Shown: positions 51,096 to 60,426, numbered from the stretch's first letter. The stretch is 64,000 nucleotides of DNA from Fenollaria sporofastidiosus (GCF_943169635.2 NZ_OW968186.1:1116001-1180000); one strand, 5' to 3'. Notes: a model not told the origin generated them from the sequence alone. Program-made: numbers and translations.

Positions 51096-54000
51096 ATGAA
51101 CAATATTGAAAAGAGTAATAGATATAATTTTATTAATCTTGTAGTTTTGATTATTCTAAGTGTTTTACTTATAAAACTTGCACACTTGACTTTAGTTGAA
51201 GGAGATCACTACAGATATATATCGGACAACTCTAAAATTAGGACAATAACTGTTACAGCACCTAGAGGGGAGATAAGAGACAGGTATGGAAGGTTGATAG
51301 CTGGTAATCTTCCTTCTTTTACTGTGCAAATTTATAAAGATGATATGCTTAATTTAGATGCAGATGATAGAAATAAAGCTCTTCTTGAACTTACTAGAAG
51401 TCTTGAAGAGGATGGGGTTATTTATCAAAATGACTTCCCAATAGACTTTAACTATTTTGCATATAAAGATGAGGCAGAGTATATTAGTAACGACAAAACA
51501 CCTTTAAAGACTGTTATCGACTTTATGAAAAATAAAGAAGTAATTAATGATTGCTTGGATATGTACATGACTTTTAAAAATGAAGATAAAAAGTATGATG
51601 TTAGACTTGCCAATAGAGCACTTTATGCAATCAAATCAAAGTTTGTTGACTTTCCAGTTGAGTATAAGAATACTGGTGAAAAATATGAATTCATTGCAAA
51701 TGATAAATTTCTTGATTTTAAACAAAAGAATGAGTTTAAAGATGACTTAAGTCCAAGAGCCCTTGTAAATGAGATTATTGTTAGTGATGATACTATATTA
51801 AGTAGAGTGTTCTCACATCCTATGATTAGAAAGCTTGTATATGAAAAGTATAAAGATAACGGTTTAGGAAACATTGTGCTTAAAGACTGTGTTAATACTT
51901 TGTATGAAGCTTATCTTGAGCAAAAAAGAACACTGATGAAAGAGTATCCAAACTATGTTACTTATGAGAGCAGTGCTAAAGATGACTTTATAAATATTTT
52001 TAAGAACACATCGCTTAAAACTATGCTTGGTAAGGCTTATAAGAATGAAGATGATGAAATTATTGCTCCAGGTAAAATACTTATTGATCTTATAAGATCA
52101 AAGAACATAGAAACAAAGGTTGAAGCTATAATTAATCCTGATACTTTAGATGTTCTTTATAGATATAAAGATCAAAATGTAGATCCAGAGCTTGCAGCTA
52201 TCGATGAGCTTATTAAGGAAGCTGACAATAAAGAGATTATGGATCAGTTTATAAGCAATAACAAGATAAGACCATATGCTCAAAAGTGCTTGCTAGATGA
52301 TGAAGTGCAAACAAGGATATCTATAGCAGGTGACTTTGAGTATGTTGACATGATTCAGTATAAAACCTTTTTAGAGAGAATCTTTAAGTTCAAAGATAAA
52401 TTTGAAGATAAGAGTCCTGAAGAAACATTAAAAAAGGCGATGGAGAAGTATAAGATAGATGAAAATTATTTGCGTTACGAAGCAAAGACGCTTCTTAGTA
52501 TATATGAGCTGTTCTTAAAACAAGGCCAGCTTGCATATCAACCTATCAACTTTGCTTATGGAATAAAACCTCAAACGGTTGCTAGAATTGAAGAGAAGCT
52601 TTATATGAATACAGGGGTTAAAATATCTATAGAACCTATAAGATATTATCCTATGGGCTCTGTCATGTGTCATGTAATCGGATCTTTAGGAAAGATTTCA
52701 AGTGATGCTGAGATAGAAAAGTATATAAATCAAAAGAAGTATTTACCGGATTCTATAATTGGTAAAACTGGCATAGAAGAGGCATATGAAGACGTTTTAA
52801 AAGGTAAAGATGGAGAGATGCTTGTTGAGGTAGACAGAATTGGCAATAAAACTAGAGTTATCTCTGAGACTAAACCTGTTAGAGGAAACACTATATACTT
52901 AAGTTTAGATGCCGAGCTTCAAAAGAAGTGCGAAAAACTACTTGAAAGAACGATTAAAACAATACCAAGAAGCGGAACTTTTCTTAGTAAATATGGTGAC
53001 TTCAAGATGGAGTGGGATAGAAAAAGAAAGAGAACATATGATAATACTAGCTCAGGAGCTCTTGTATTAAATAATCCTAATACTGGCGAAGTATTAACTA
53101 TGGCTAGTTATCCAGGATACAATCTAAACCTATTTGCTACCGGTATAAGTAAGACAGACTGGGACAGTTTAGGACCTGTTGAAGTGAACAATCCACTTGC
53201 AGCAAGACCATTATTAAATGTTGCTACTCAAACTGCTGTGCAACCAGGATCAATCTTTAAAATGTGCACTGGCCTTGCAGCACTTGAGAAAGGTTTAAGC
53301 CCAGAAACAAAGATAACAGACATGGGCTATGCTGAACTTGGTACAAAGAAGTTTAGGTGTTTATTGTGGACCGACTATCATATGACTCATGGAGCTATCA
53401 ATTTAAGTGACGCATTAAAAGTCTCATGTAACTACTTTTTCTACTCTCTAGCAATGGGAGAGAATCAAAGACTTGGCAAGAAGCTTGATATAAAATTATC
53501 GATTGATGATATAGTTGACATGGCAAAGAGATTCGGTCTTAATGATAAGACAGGCATAGAAATCAATGTGCCTAACGAGTTCTCTGGAGGCGTACCAAAT
53601 CCAGAAAAGAAGCTTCAAAATATGAGATTCTATCTAAGAAACTTCTTAAATGATAATCTGCAAGATTATGTTAAAGAAGGAGTAAGATATGATGAGGTCT
53701 TTAGGGATAAAGCTATAAAAGAAATATTGTCATGGCTTGAAGAAGGACCGAATATGACAAGAAACGAGGTTATAGAAAGTCTTGAAAAGCTTGGCTTTGA
53801 TACTGAGAGAAAATTAGCTGGTAAGAGGGAAGGCATAGCTGACATTATCAAGTACACTTATTTAAATCAAGCTAAGTGGAACCTAGCAGATACACTTTAT
53901 GTCACTATTGGTCAAGGTGACTCGTCATATACACCTATACAGATGTCTAACTATGTAGCGACTATCGCCAATGGCGGACAAAGAAACAAGTTAACATTGA

Positions 54001-54425
54001 TTGATTCGATTAAATCATATGATGGATTAGAGGATATCTATACTTTTGAAAGAAAATCTGAAGATATTGGTTTAAAGAACAAGAAGGACTTAGATGTTAT
54101 AAAGAGTGGTATGTATAAGGTAAGTAAACTTGGATCTGCAAAACCATTGTTTAAAGATTTCCCTATAAATATTGGATGTAAGACTGGTACTGCGGAAAAG
54201 AACGGTATAAATCCATATACAAAGATGCCATATGATTCGTTCTCATGGTTTGTGGCCTTTGCACCATACGAAAAGCCTGAGCTAGCAGTTAGCGCTCTAG
54301 TATTCCAAGGTGGTATGGGTATAAACGCTGGACCTATGGTTAGGGAAGCTATAGCAGAGTACCTAGGAATGAATAAAGAAAATATTTCTAATGATTTACC
54401 ACTAGTTACAAAAGTCTTAAAGTAA
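51096..54425 (+). CDS. mrdA: Penicillin-binding protein 2 (class B transpeptidase), unusually large
   Basis: Transpeptidase of the elongation machinery. One transmembrane helix (about 11-33), then the dimerisation/pedestal domain with APRGEIRDRYGRLIA, and the transpeptidase. The active sites are SIFK (Ser719, Lys722), SCN (Ser777, Asn779) and KTGTA (Lys1029). The chain is 1109 residues against about 600-750 for most PBP2. The main extra material is a helical, charged segment from about 130 to 490. A further insertion of about 90 residues sits between SCN and KTG. No frameshift or stop is seen; the active residues are intact. Likely works with MreC/MreD. Confidence 0.94.
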   Translation: MNNIEKSNRYNFINLVVLIILSVLLIKLAHLTLVEGDHYRYISDNSKIRTITVTAPRGEIRDRYGRLIAGNLPSFTVQIYKDDMLNLDADDRNKALLELTRSLEEDGVIYQNDFPIDFNYFAYKDEAEYISNDKTPLKTVIDFMKNKEVINDCLDMYMTFKNEDKKYDVRLANRALYAIKSKFVDFPVEYKNTGEKYEFIANDKFLDFKQKNEFKDDLSPRALVNEIIVSDDTILSRVFSHPMIRKLVYEKYKDNGLGNIVLKDCVNTLYEAYLEQKRTLMKEYPNYVTYESSAKDDFINIFKNTSLKTMLGKAYKNEDDEIIAPGKILIDLIRSKNIETKVEAIINPDTLDVLYRYKDQNVDPELAAIDELIKEADNKEIMDQFISNNKIRPYAQKCLLDDEVQTRISIAGDFEYVDMIQYKTFLERIFKFKDKFEDKSPEETLKKAMEKYKIDENYLRYEAKTLLSIYELFLKQGQLAYQPINFAYGIKPQTVARIEEKLYMNTGVKISIEPIRYYPMGSVMCHVIGSLGKISSDAEIEKYINQKKYLPDSIIGKTGIEEAYEDVLKGKDGEMLVEVDRIGNKTRVISETKPVRGNTIYLSLDAELQKKCEKLLERTIKTIPRSGTFLSKYGDFKMEWDRKRKRTYDNTSSGALVLNNPNTGEVLTMASYPGYNLNLFATGISKTDWDSLGPVEVNNPLAARPLLNVATQTAVQPGSIFKMCTGLAALEKGLSPETKITDMGYAELGTKKFRCLLWTDYHMTHGAINLSDALKVSCNYFFYSLAMGENQRLGKKLDIKLSIDDIVDMAKRFGLNDKTGIEINVPNEFSGGVPNPEKKLQNMRFYLRNFLNDNLQDYVKEGVRYDEVFRDKAIKEILSWLEEGPNMTRNEVIESLEKLGFDTERKLAGKREGIADIIKYTYLNQAKWNLADTLYVTIGQGDSSYTPIQMSNYVATIANGGQRNKLTLIDSIKSYDGLEDIYTFERKSEDIGLKNKKDLDVIKSGMYKVSKLGSAKPLFKDFPINIGCKTGTAEKNGINPYTKMPYDSFSWFVAFAPYEKPELAVSALVFQGGMGINAGPMVREAIAEYLGMNKENISNDLPLVTKVLK

Positions 54426-54435
54426 GGAGAATATA

Positions 54436-56289
54436 TTGATTAATAGAAAGAAATTAGAAAAAATATTAAAGCTTGTAGAAAAGCCTGCGAGATATATAGG
54501 CATGGAGAAGAACTCTATAGTTAAAGATTTTGAAAAAACAAAGGTGAAGTTTGCTTTTTGCTTTCCTGATATGTATGAACTTGCAATGAGCTACTTAGGA
54601 CTTCACATACTTTACTTTTTGATAAATCAAAATGAAGACTACTTATGTGAGAGAGTATTCTTGCCATGGCGCGATATGCAAGAAAAGATGAGAGAGGAAG
54701 AACTTGAATTATTTTCTCTTGAAAATAAAGAAGAGCTTAAAAACTTTGATGCGGTTGGCTTCACTTTGCAGTATGAAATGAGCTTTACAAATATATTGAA
54801 TATGCTTGACTTATCAAACCTTGAATATAAAAGTAAGGACAGAGGAGAGGATGATCCGATTATTGTTGCGGGAGGTCCTTGTGCAGTAAACCCTGAACCT
54901 ATCGCTGAAATAATTGATGTTTTTCAAATAGGCGAAGGCGAAGAGATGATGCTAAGGTTTTTAGAGCTACTTAAGATTAAAAAAGAAACAAAACAAAGTA
55001 AGGACGAATTTCTTGAAACACTTGCTAAAGAAGATGGCTTTTATGTACCGAAGTTTTATAAGCCTCATTACAATGAGGATGCTACTATAAAAAATTATGA
55101 AAAGCTAAATCCAAATTGCAAGGATAGAGTAAAGAGGAACTATATTTCAAGCGTTGACAAGATGTTTCAAATTGACAGAATGATTGTTCCATACATCGAT
55201 GTAGTTCATAAAAGAGCAGTTGTTGAGATATTTAGAGGTTGCACTAAAGGATGCAGATTTTGCCAAGCTGGCATGTTATACAGGCCTATAAGAGAAAAAT
55301 CAGATGAGAACATCAAGAATATCGCCAAGACTATGATAGACAATACTGGTTATGACGATGTTAGTTTGTTCTCACTAAGTACTTGTGACTATACTAACCT
55401 TAGAGAAGTTGCTCGTGAGATGAAAGAGTACTTTGTACAGAACAATGTTAGCGTCTCACTACCATCACTAAGGCTTGACTCACCGAGCATAGATGTATTG
55501 AAGGACTTATCTGATGTGAGGAAGTCATCACTAACTTTTGCTCCAGAAGCAGGCAGCCAAAGGTTAAGAGATGTTATCAACAAAAATGTTAGCGAAGAAA
55601 ATTTAATTGATGTCATGACTTATGTATTTGGAGAAGGCTGGTCTAAGATTAAACTTTACTTTATGATAGGCCTTCCTACTGAGACTGAGGATGATATAAG
55701 GGGTATAAAAGAACTTGCTTATTTAGTTAGAGATCTATTCTTTAAAAGAGATAGGGAAGATATAAAGGGAGACTTTAGACTAGTTGTAAGTACATCGTGT
55801 TTTGTGCCAAAGCCTTTCACACCATTCCAATGGTTTAAGCAAGATAGTATAGATGAATTTTACGAAAAGATAGGCATACTTCGCTCATGTATAAAAGATA
55901 AAAAGATTGACTACAACTATCACGATCCTGAGCTTAGCTATATTGAAGCGGTACTTGCAAGAGGCGACAGAAAGCTTGCGGATGCGCTTATATATGTCTA
56001 CGAAGAAGAGAAGAAGGCTGAGAAAGTGGATAACGATTTTATCTACAACAATTACATGAACGCATTCAAAGAGTTTAATTTAGATCCTGACTTCTACGCA
56101 AGACGCGAAAGATCATATGATGAAGTTCTACCTTGGGATATAATAGATATTGGTGTTAGCAAAGAGTTTTTGATTAGAGAGTATGAGAAGTCGATGAAGG
56201 CAGAGACTACAAAAGACTGCAGAATTTCTTGCAATGCATGTGGTATTAAGAACTGTGAAATGAGGGGTAAGCATGAAAATTTTGTGTAA
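54436..56289 (+). CDS. B12-binding-type radical SAM protein, TIGR03960 family
   Basis: A 617-residue radical-SAM protein of unknown reaction. An N-terminal cobalamin-binding-like domain (FAFCFPDMYELAMSYLGLHILY, VAGGPCAVNPEPIAEIIDVFQIGEGE) precedes the SAM core with Cys269, Cys273 and Cys276 (CTKGCRFC) and APEAGSQRLRDVINK. A C-terminal Cys cluster (CRISCNACGIKNC) ends it. The start is a TTG at 54436, 5 nt after aaggaga. It overlaps by 17 nt the gene for its usual partner (DUF2344). In many genomes this pair precedes rng and rplU; here it does not. Confidence 0.93.
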   Translation: MINRKKLEKILKLVEKPARYIGMEKNSIVKDFEKTKVKFAFCFPDMYELAMSYLGLHILYFLINQNEDYLCERVFLPWRDMQEKMREEELELFSLENKEELKNFDAVGFTLQYEMSFTNILNMLDLSNLEYKSKDRGEDDPIIVAGGPCAVNPEPIAEIIDVFQIGEGEEMMLRFLELLKIKKETKQSKDEFLETLAKEDGFYVPKFYKPHYNEDATIKNYEKLNPNCKDRVKRNYISSVDKMFQIDRMIVPYIDVVHKRAVVEIFRGCTKGCRFCQAGMLYRPIREKSDENIKNIAKTMIDNTGYDDVSLFSLSTCDYTNLREVAREMKEYFVQNNVSVSLPSLRLDSPSIDVLKDLSDVRKSSLTFAPEAGSQRLRDVINKNVSEENLIDVMTYVFGEGWSKIKLYFMIGLPTETEDDIRGIKELAYLVRDLFFKRDREDIKGDFRLVVSTSCFVPKPFTPFQWFKQDSIDEFYEKIGILRSCIKDKKIDYNYHDPELSYIEAVLARGDRKLADALIYVYEEEKKAEKVDNDFIYNNYMNAFKEFNLDPDFYARRERSYDEVLPWDIIDIGVSKEFLIREYEKSMKAETTKDCRISCNACGIKNCEMRGKHENFV

Positions 56290-56959
56290 ATTTACAAAGT
56301 TAGGTTACTTAAAATTCATCTCACACTTGGACCTTGTGGACTTATTTCAAAGGACTCTTTTTCAAAACAAAGTTGATGTAAAGTTCTCGGAGGGCTTTAA
56401 TCCACATCCAAGGATGTCTATTGCTTATCCACTTCCACTAGGTATAGAGTCAAATAGTGAGTATATGGAGATATACTTAAACTCAAAGATTGATTTAAAT
56501 GATTTTATTATTAGAATGAACGAGAAGCTTCCTCATGGCATTAAGATAGTAGAAGCAAAGTATGATGACGATGAGTCTATATCTAACAAGGTGAAGTCGG
56601 TCGTATATGCCTTTAAGCTATTGAACACTTTTTTTGAAAAGAATAAGAACGTTGATATTGTAAGCGAACTTTCGAAGATTAATGACATGGATGAGGTCGA
56701 GATAGAAAGAAAGAGAAAGAAAGGTAAGAGAAGGATCTTCGTTAAGGAAAATGCAAAAGACTTTTTGACTAGATTAGAGCTTAAAGATGATGCAATATAT
56801 GCATATATAAAGATGAGTGAGGAGGGCTCGTTAAAGCCTGCACTAATATTTGACATACTTAATAAATATACAGACATAACTATGGATGAGCTTGACATAG
56901 ACTTAGAACGCATAGGCTTGTATCAAGACTATGAAGGAGAGAATGAAATATTTTTATAA
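56273..56959 (+). CDS. Radical SAM-associated protein, TIGR03936/DUF2344 family
   Basis: A 228-residue partner of the upstream radical-SAM protein, fused to it in some genomes. The opening CKFTKLGYLKFISHLDLVDLFQRTL is the family signature (FxKxGxxRFISHLDLxRxxxRAxRRA), followed by FSEGFNPHPRMSIAYPLPLGIES. The reaction is unknown; a role in tRNA or ribosomal RNA modification has been suggested for the pair. Overlap with the preceding gene implies coupled translation. Last gene of this transcription run. Confidence 0.93.
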   Translation: MKILCKFTKLGYLKFISHLDLVDLFQRTLFQNKVDVKFSEGFNPHPRMSIAYPLPLGIESNSEYMEIYLNSKIDLNDFIIRMNEKLPHGIKIVEAKYDDDESISNKVKSVVYAFKLLNTFFEKNKNVDIVSELSKINDMDEVEIERKRKKGKRRIFVKENAKDFLTRLELKDDAIYAYIKMSEEGSLKPALIFDILNKYTDITMDELDIDLERIGLYQDYEGENEIFL

Positions 56960-56985
56960 AAGTATAAGAATTGATTATAAATAGC

Positions 56986-57014
56986 TTGTAAATTATAAAA
57001 TTTGATGATATAAT
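56986..57014 (+). promoter_or_regulatory. Promoter of the riboswitch-folT unit
   Basis: TTGTAA (56986-56991), 17-nt spacer, TGA then perfect TATAAT (57009-57014). The predicted start near 57021 coincides with the 5' end of the riboswitch. Confidence 0.87.
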
Positions 57015-57021
57015 ATGAATT

Positions 57022-57112
57022 ACAGAGTAGAGGAAATGCGCTAGTGTTAAAAGATGGGATGTAGCTTTTAAACGAATGGCGATGAGCCGCGGTATTTCTT
57101 CGCTTCCGCTGT
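57022..57112 (+). promoter_or_regulatory. Tetrahydrofolate (THF) riboswitch
   Basis: The leader matches the THF-I consensus block by block: P1 acag / ctgt, the AGAGTAG core, GCGCTAG, the central GGGATGT with its flanking hairpin (aaaag / ctttt), ACGAA, then GATGAGCCGCGGT and CTTCCGCT closing the pseudoknot-containing side. Known members bind reduced folates and repress folT or folate genes. It lies directly before a folT-like gene, which supports the call. P1 formation would free 57134-57142 to pair with the ribosome site (see finding). Confidence 0.93.
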
Positions 57113-57133
57113 ATAAATATTATATTATTTAGC

Positions 57134-57161
57134 ACAGCCTCTGGAATTTTATTTTAGGAGG
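57134..57161 (+). promoter_or_regulatory. Expression platform of the THF riboswitch (anti-SD helix)
   Basis: acagc (57134-57138) can pair with gctgt of the riboswitch P1 3' strand (57108-57112). Alternatively cctct (57138-57142) can pair with the ribosome site (g)ggagg at 57157-57161. The two pairings share base 57138, and the first frees the ribosome site. Inferred by eye, not computed. Confidence 0.45.
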
Positions 57162-57169
57162 ATTTTTTT

Positions 57170-57730
57170 ATGCAAAAAAGGAGATTTACGACTAAGAAAT
57201 TAGTCCTAAGTGCATTGTTCGTTACGTTAACAATTTTAATGTCTAAATTTTTGAAAATTAAAATTGCTACTGGATTAGTTTTCTCATTTGGTGGATACCC
57301 ACTAATGTTTGGTGGTATGGTTTTAGGACCTTATTACGGCTTTATGATGGGTATAGTTTCAGACGTTATAAAATTTATGCTATCACCAAGCCAATTTGGT
57401 TTTAACTTTGCCTTTACACTATTAGAGGGCTTGTTAGGATGGTTCCCAGGCTTTATGGTTTGGAAATTAACTAATGGCGAAGGTTTCTCAGCATTATTGG
57501 AGAACAGAAAGAAACAAAACATAGCAATCATATCAACAAGTTTATTTAGAGCTATATTTATAAATATTATATGTAATTCAGCACTTTTACACATATATAT
57601 GGGTAAAGCACTAATAGCACTAATGACAGCAAGAATACTTAAGAACACTATAGAAATATTCTTAGTATACTTCATCCTTACAGCTATAGTTGAAGCTTTA
57701 AGAGCAAGAAAAGTTAAATTTGAGTTTTAG
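57170..57730 (+). CDS. folT: Folate-family ECF transporter S component (FolT)
   Basis: Substrate-capture subunit for folate in an energy-coupling-factor transporter. 186 residues with five to six helices; FSFGGYPLMFGGMVLGPYYGFMMGIVSDVIKF and GWFPGFMVWKL are typical of the folate-type S component group. The ECF module (two ATPases and EcfT) is not in this window and is normally encoded elsewhere and shared. Strong ribosome site taggagg. It is controlled by the THF riboswitch upstream, so high folate should reduce its synthesis. Confidence 0.93.
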   Translation: MQKRRFTTKKLVLSALFVTLTILMSKFLKIKIATGLVFSFGGYPLMFGGMVLGPYYGFMMGIVSDVIKFMLSPSQFGFNFAFTLLEGLLGWFPGFMVWKLTNGEGFSALLENRKKQNIAIISTSLFRAIFINIICNSALLHIYMGKALIALMTARILKNTIEIFLVYFILTAIVEALRARKVKFEF

Positions 57731-57748
57731 CTTATATATAATAAATAG

Positions 57749-57786
57749 TAAATGCCTCATGACATTCCGGTGAGGCATTTATTTTT
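57749..57786 (+). terminator. folT terminator
   Basis: An 11-bp perfect stem (taaatgcctca / tgaggcattta) with an 11-nt loop is followed by five T. Confidence 0.86.
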
Positions 57787-57796
57787 GGCATAAGAT

Positions 57797-57823
57797 AAGG
57801 CAGGATTTTTGGTCCTGCCTTTT
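57797..57823. terminator. Second terminator between convergent genes
   Basis: A 9-bp perfect stem (aaggcagga / tcctgcctt) with a 7-nt loop. The plus side ends in tttt. It lies 4 nt beyond the stop of the minus-strand DUF2812 gene and may serve it too, although its minus-side T run is poor. Confidence 0.7.
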
Positions 57824-57826
57824 AAT

Positions 57827-59149
57827 TTATTTACTAGATTTATCTTTTAGAACTTTTTTCACTGCTTCATTTAATACTTTTTCATTATTCTTTCTAAAGT
57901 TACCATCTACAATGTATATTTCGTTTTTAAACTTGAATACTAAAGTAGATGTTGAGAACTTGCTAGCGATATATGCTTCTTCAAAATCATCAGAGAAACA
58001 ATCGTACTTAATATACTCTATGTTACCTTGATTATTGCTAATATTTCTATCTTTAATAACGCTGTATATATAGTTTAATATGTTTTTGTTTTTGCAGTAG
58101 TAATACTCACTCTTCATAATTAAAGATTCATATTTAGAGTCTGAGTATCTTGTGAAGCTATAATTTTTTGTGTACTTATTGACAAAGAAGTTTTTATTCT
58201 CAAACTTTGTATTCATATAATACCTATTGTCCTTTATATTCTCATCCACTTGGAAGATATCTTCATTGATTGCATTATTAACAGGCATTTCCAACAGTCT
58301 TGTTTGTAGATTTGTTATCATAAATAAAGAAACAACTATAAACAAAAATCTTGGAAAGAACTTATCGAAGACCTTTTCTATGAATAGTTTATACACACCG
58401 TAAGCAAGAGCTGCTCCTATCAAGAATGAATAGCTTGAGAACAGTTTCAAGAGTGTTATATTGCCAACAGTAAAATTATATATGTCTATCGATACATAAA
58501 GAACAATCATTAGTGCAAGCAGGGTAAATAATGCTAGCATTAAAATTCTACCAAACTTAAAAGCTGAAGGCTGCTCAAATTTTTTACGCAAGCCTTTGAA
58601 GTAGAAGTAAATAATTCTTCTTAAGTACATAATGGATAGATCTAAAAATATTAGTGGCACTAAGACCATAAACATAAACTGTTTTATGTAGACAAACTTA
58701 TCTATGTTTGGCCAGAATAAAAAGACTGTGTTTGCTAAAAATATCATAAAGAATGATAAGAAAACTGATATTGAGAAGAATCTTATGTTAGAGATGTTCT
58801 TCCAACTTTTTTCATCCGCATCAGCTGTAGCTTTTTTGCTCGCATTATGATTTTCATATATGTTAATATCTTTGAAGCCACAAACAAATTTAAAGCCAGC
58901 ACTCTCCATATCATATAGGTGAGTTGTGAAGGCTCCAAATTTATTCTTTCTCGATGTAGTGAATGGATAACTCTCGCAAAAATATACAAAATTATTAGCA
59001 TCGACTGCTTTTTCTAAGCTAATCGATGCTTTTTTTACATCTTTTATCTTGTATCCATCTTTTCTTAACTGGTTTAGATGCTCTTCAAGACCTTTGTAGT
59101 CAATGTTTTGAAAGAGCATTAATTCATTTATTCTTGTGTTTTCTTGCAT
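57827..59149 (-). CDS. DUF2812-domain multi-pass membrane protein
   Basis: A 440-residue protein. Residues about 10-100 fit a DUF2812 domain (LEEHLNQLRKDGYKIKDVKK, then YDMESAGFKFVCGFKDINIYE). Five or six transmembrane helices occupy about 125-305, and the last about 130 residues are soluble and charged. DUF2812 proteins usually accompany a PadR-type regulator; none is nearby. Function unknown. It overlaps the lgt end by 22 nt, so it is co-transcribed with lgt. Confidence 0.82.
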   Translation of the reverse strand: MQENTRINELMLFQNIDYKGLEEHLNQLRKDGYKIKDVKKASISLEKAVDANNFVYFCESYPFTTSRKNKFGAFTTHLYDMESAGFKFVCGFKDINIYENHNASKKATADADEKSWKNISNIRFFSISVFLSFFMIFLANTVFLFWPNIDKFVYIKQFMFMVLVPLIFLDLSIMYLRRIIYFYFKGLRKKFEQPSAFKFGRILMLALFTLLALMIVLYVSIDIYNFTVGNITLLKLFSSYSFLIGAALAYGVYKLFIEKVFDKFFPRFLFIVVSLFMITNLQTRLLEMPVNNAINEDIFQVDENIKDNRYYMNTKFENKNFFVNKYTKNYSFTRYSDSKYESLIMKSEYYYCKNKNILNYIYSVIKDRNISNNQGNIEYIKYDCFSDDFEEAYIASKFSTSTLVFKFKNEIYIVDGNFRKNNEKVLNEAVKKVLKDKSSK

Positions 59150-59913
59150 AAGCTTTCACCCTTTTTATATAGTATTACGCCTAATGGTACGAGCAGTATC
59201 GATATCCATTGTGATGTTGAGAAGTATAAGAAGTGTCCTCTTACGTCATCATATCTTAAAAATTCAACTAAAAATCTTCCTATGCCATATAGTATGATAT
59301 ATAGGCCCGAAACTTTTCCTCTGGATCTATCTTTCTTTGAGTAGATGAACAGAATTATAAATATAATAATGTTGCCTAATGAGCTCAATAGCTGAACAGG
59401 GAAGAGCTTTACTCCGCTTAAACCAACGCTTTCTTTTGGAAAGATTACTGCAAATTTACTATTGCATGGCAAACCATAGCAGCAGCCAGCCATAAAGCAG
59501 CCGATTCTACCAAAGGCGTGTGCAAGTGGTACTTCAGGGGCCATAGAGTCTATCATATCTAAGAAATTAATTTTGTATTTTTTAGAGTAAATATACAAAG
59601 CGACTAGCCCGCCTATGATGCCTCCGTAGAATACATAGCCACCTGCTAAGATATCTCTTAGTGTTGAGACTAAGTCTTTAGTATTCTTTAAACTATCTAC
59701 AACAAAGTTAAAGTCTGTTATAAGATAGAGAAGCTTTGCTCCTAAGAAGCCACCAATCATACCATATACTATGGAGTAGTAGATGGTTTCTTTATCTGCG
59801 GGATACTCTTTTTTTCTATACCAATAAACAAGGCTTGCTACAACTATGCCAAGGGCTATAAGTGAGCCATAGCTAGCAAGTCTTATTCCAAATATTGTGT
59901 AAAATGGTTTCAT
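59128..59913 (-). CDS. lgt: Prolipoprotein diacylglyceryl transferase
   Basis: Transfers a diacylglyceryl group to the lipobox cysteine of prelipoproteins such as the binding protein at 41445-42986. 261 residues with about seven helices. The Lgt signature HAFGRIGCFMAGCCYG is complete, and GVRLASYGSLIALG-like N-terminus fits. It is the GCCYG form found in many clostridia and Bacteroidetes rather than the GNFIN form. Start 3 nt after the upstream gene's stop. Confidence 0.96.
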   Translation of the reverse strand: MKPFYTIFGIRLASYGSLIALGIVVASLVYWYRKKEYPADKETIYYSIVYGMIGGFLGAKLLYLITDFNFVVDSLKNTKDLVSTLRDILAGGYVFYGGIIGGLVALYIYSKKYKINFLDMIDSMAPEVPLAHAFGRIGCFMAGCCYGLPCNSKFAVIFPKESVGLSGVKLFPVQLLSSLGNIIIFIILFIYSKKDRSRGKVSGLYIILYGIGRFLVEFLRYDDVRGHFLYFSTSQWISILLVPLGVILYKKGESLCKKTQE

Positions 59914-59916
59914 ATT

Positions 59917-60345
59917 CTACCACATAGAACTCATTAAAGAGCAGCCAATGCATGATAAGCAAGCTATGCAAGCAACAGTTACAAGTAGTGTAGAGCATAA
60001 ACTTATAGTGTTAAGTATTATACCTGTCTTTGCATAAGCTGTGTCTCCTTTGTTTTTAGCGTCAACACCCATGATCAAACCAACTATAGCTATGATACTT
60101 CCTATGAATGATAGTTGTCCTAAAAATATGCATAGTAGTGATACAGCACCTAAGATTAAAGATGTTAAGCCTTTGTTGCTGCGTCCATAGTTATCGTCAT
60201 TAAAGCCGGTCCTATAGTTGTAATCGTTTTTATTGTAGTCATAGTAGTGACCCTTAGCTCTCTTTCTGTCTTGTCTTTCTTTTATTTCATCCTCACTTAA
60301 AACTTCTTGATCGTTGAAGTCCTTATCGTCATAAATATTGTTCAT
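59917..60345 (-). CDS. DUF4190-like small membrane protein
   Basis: A 142-residue protein with a charged, Tyr/Asp/Asn-rich cytoplasmic N-terminus (about 1-55). Two hydrophobic hairpins follow (SLILGAVSLLCIFLGQLSFIGSIIAIVGLIMG and a second), joined by GVDAKNKGDTAYAKTGIILN. This is the DUF4190 pattern (short linker KGxxxxAxxGIILgiI). Several cysteines occur near the C-terminus. Function unknown. The site aaggaggg lies upstream of the ATG, and lgt follows. It is first of a three-gene minus-strand unit. Confidence 0.82.
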   Translation of the reverse strand: MNNIYDDKDFNDQEVLSEDEIKERQDRKRAKGHYYDYNKNDYNYRTGFNDDNYGRSNKGLTSLILGAVSLLCIFLGQLSFIGSIIAIVGLIMGVDAKNKGDTAYAKTGIILNTISLCSTLLVTVACIACLSCIGCSLMSSMW

Positions 60346-60426
60346 AATATCCCTCCTTGTATAGTATTATACCCCTTTAAGCATTATTATACATAAAAGA
60401 AATGAAAATTACAAGAAAAATAAAAA

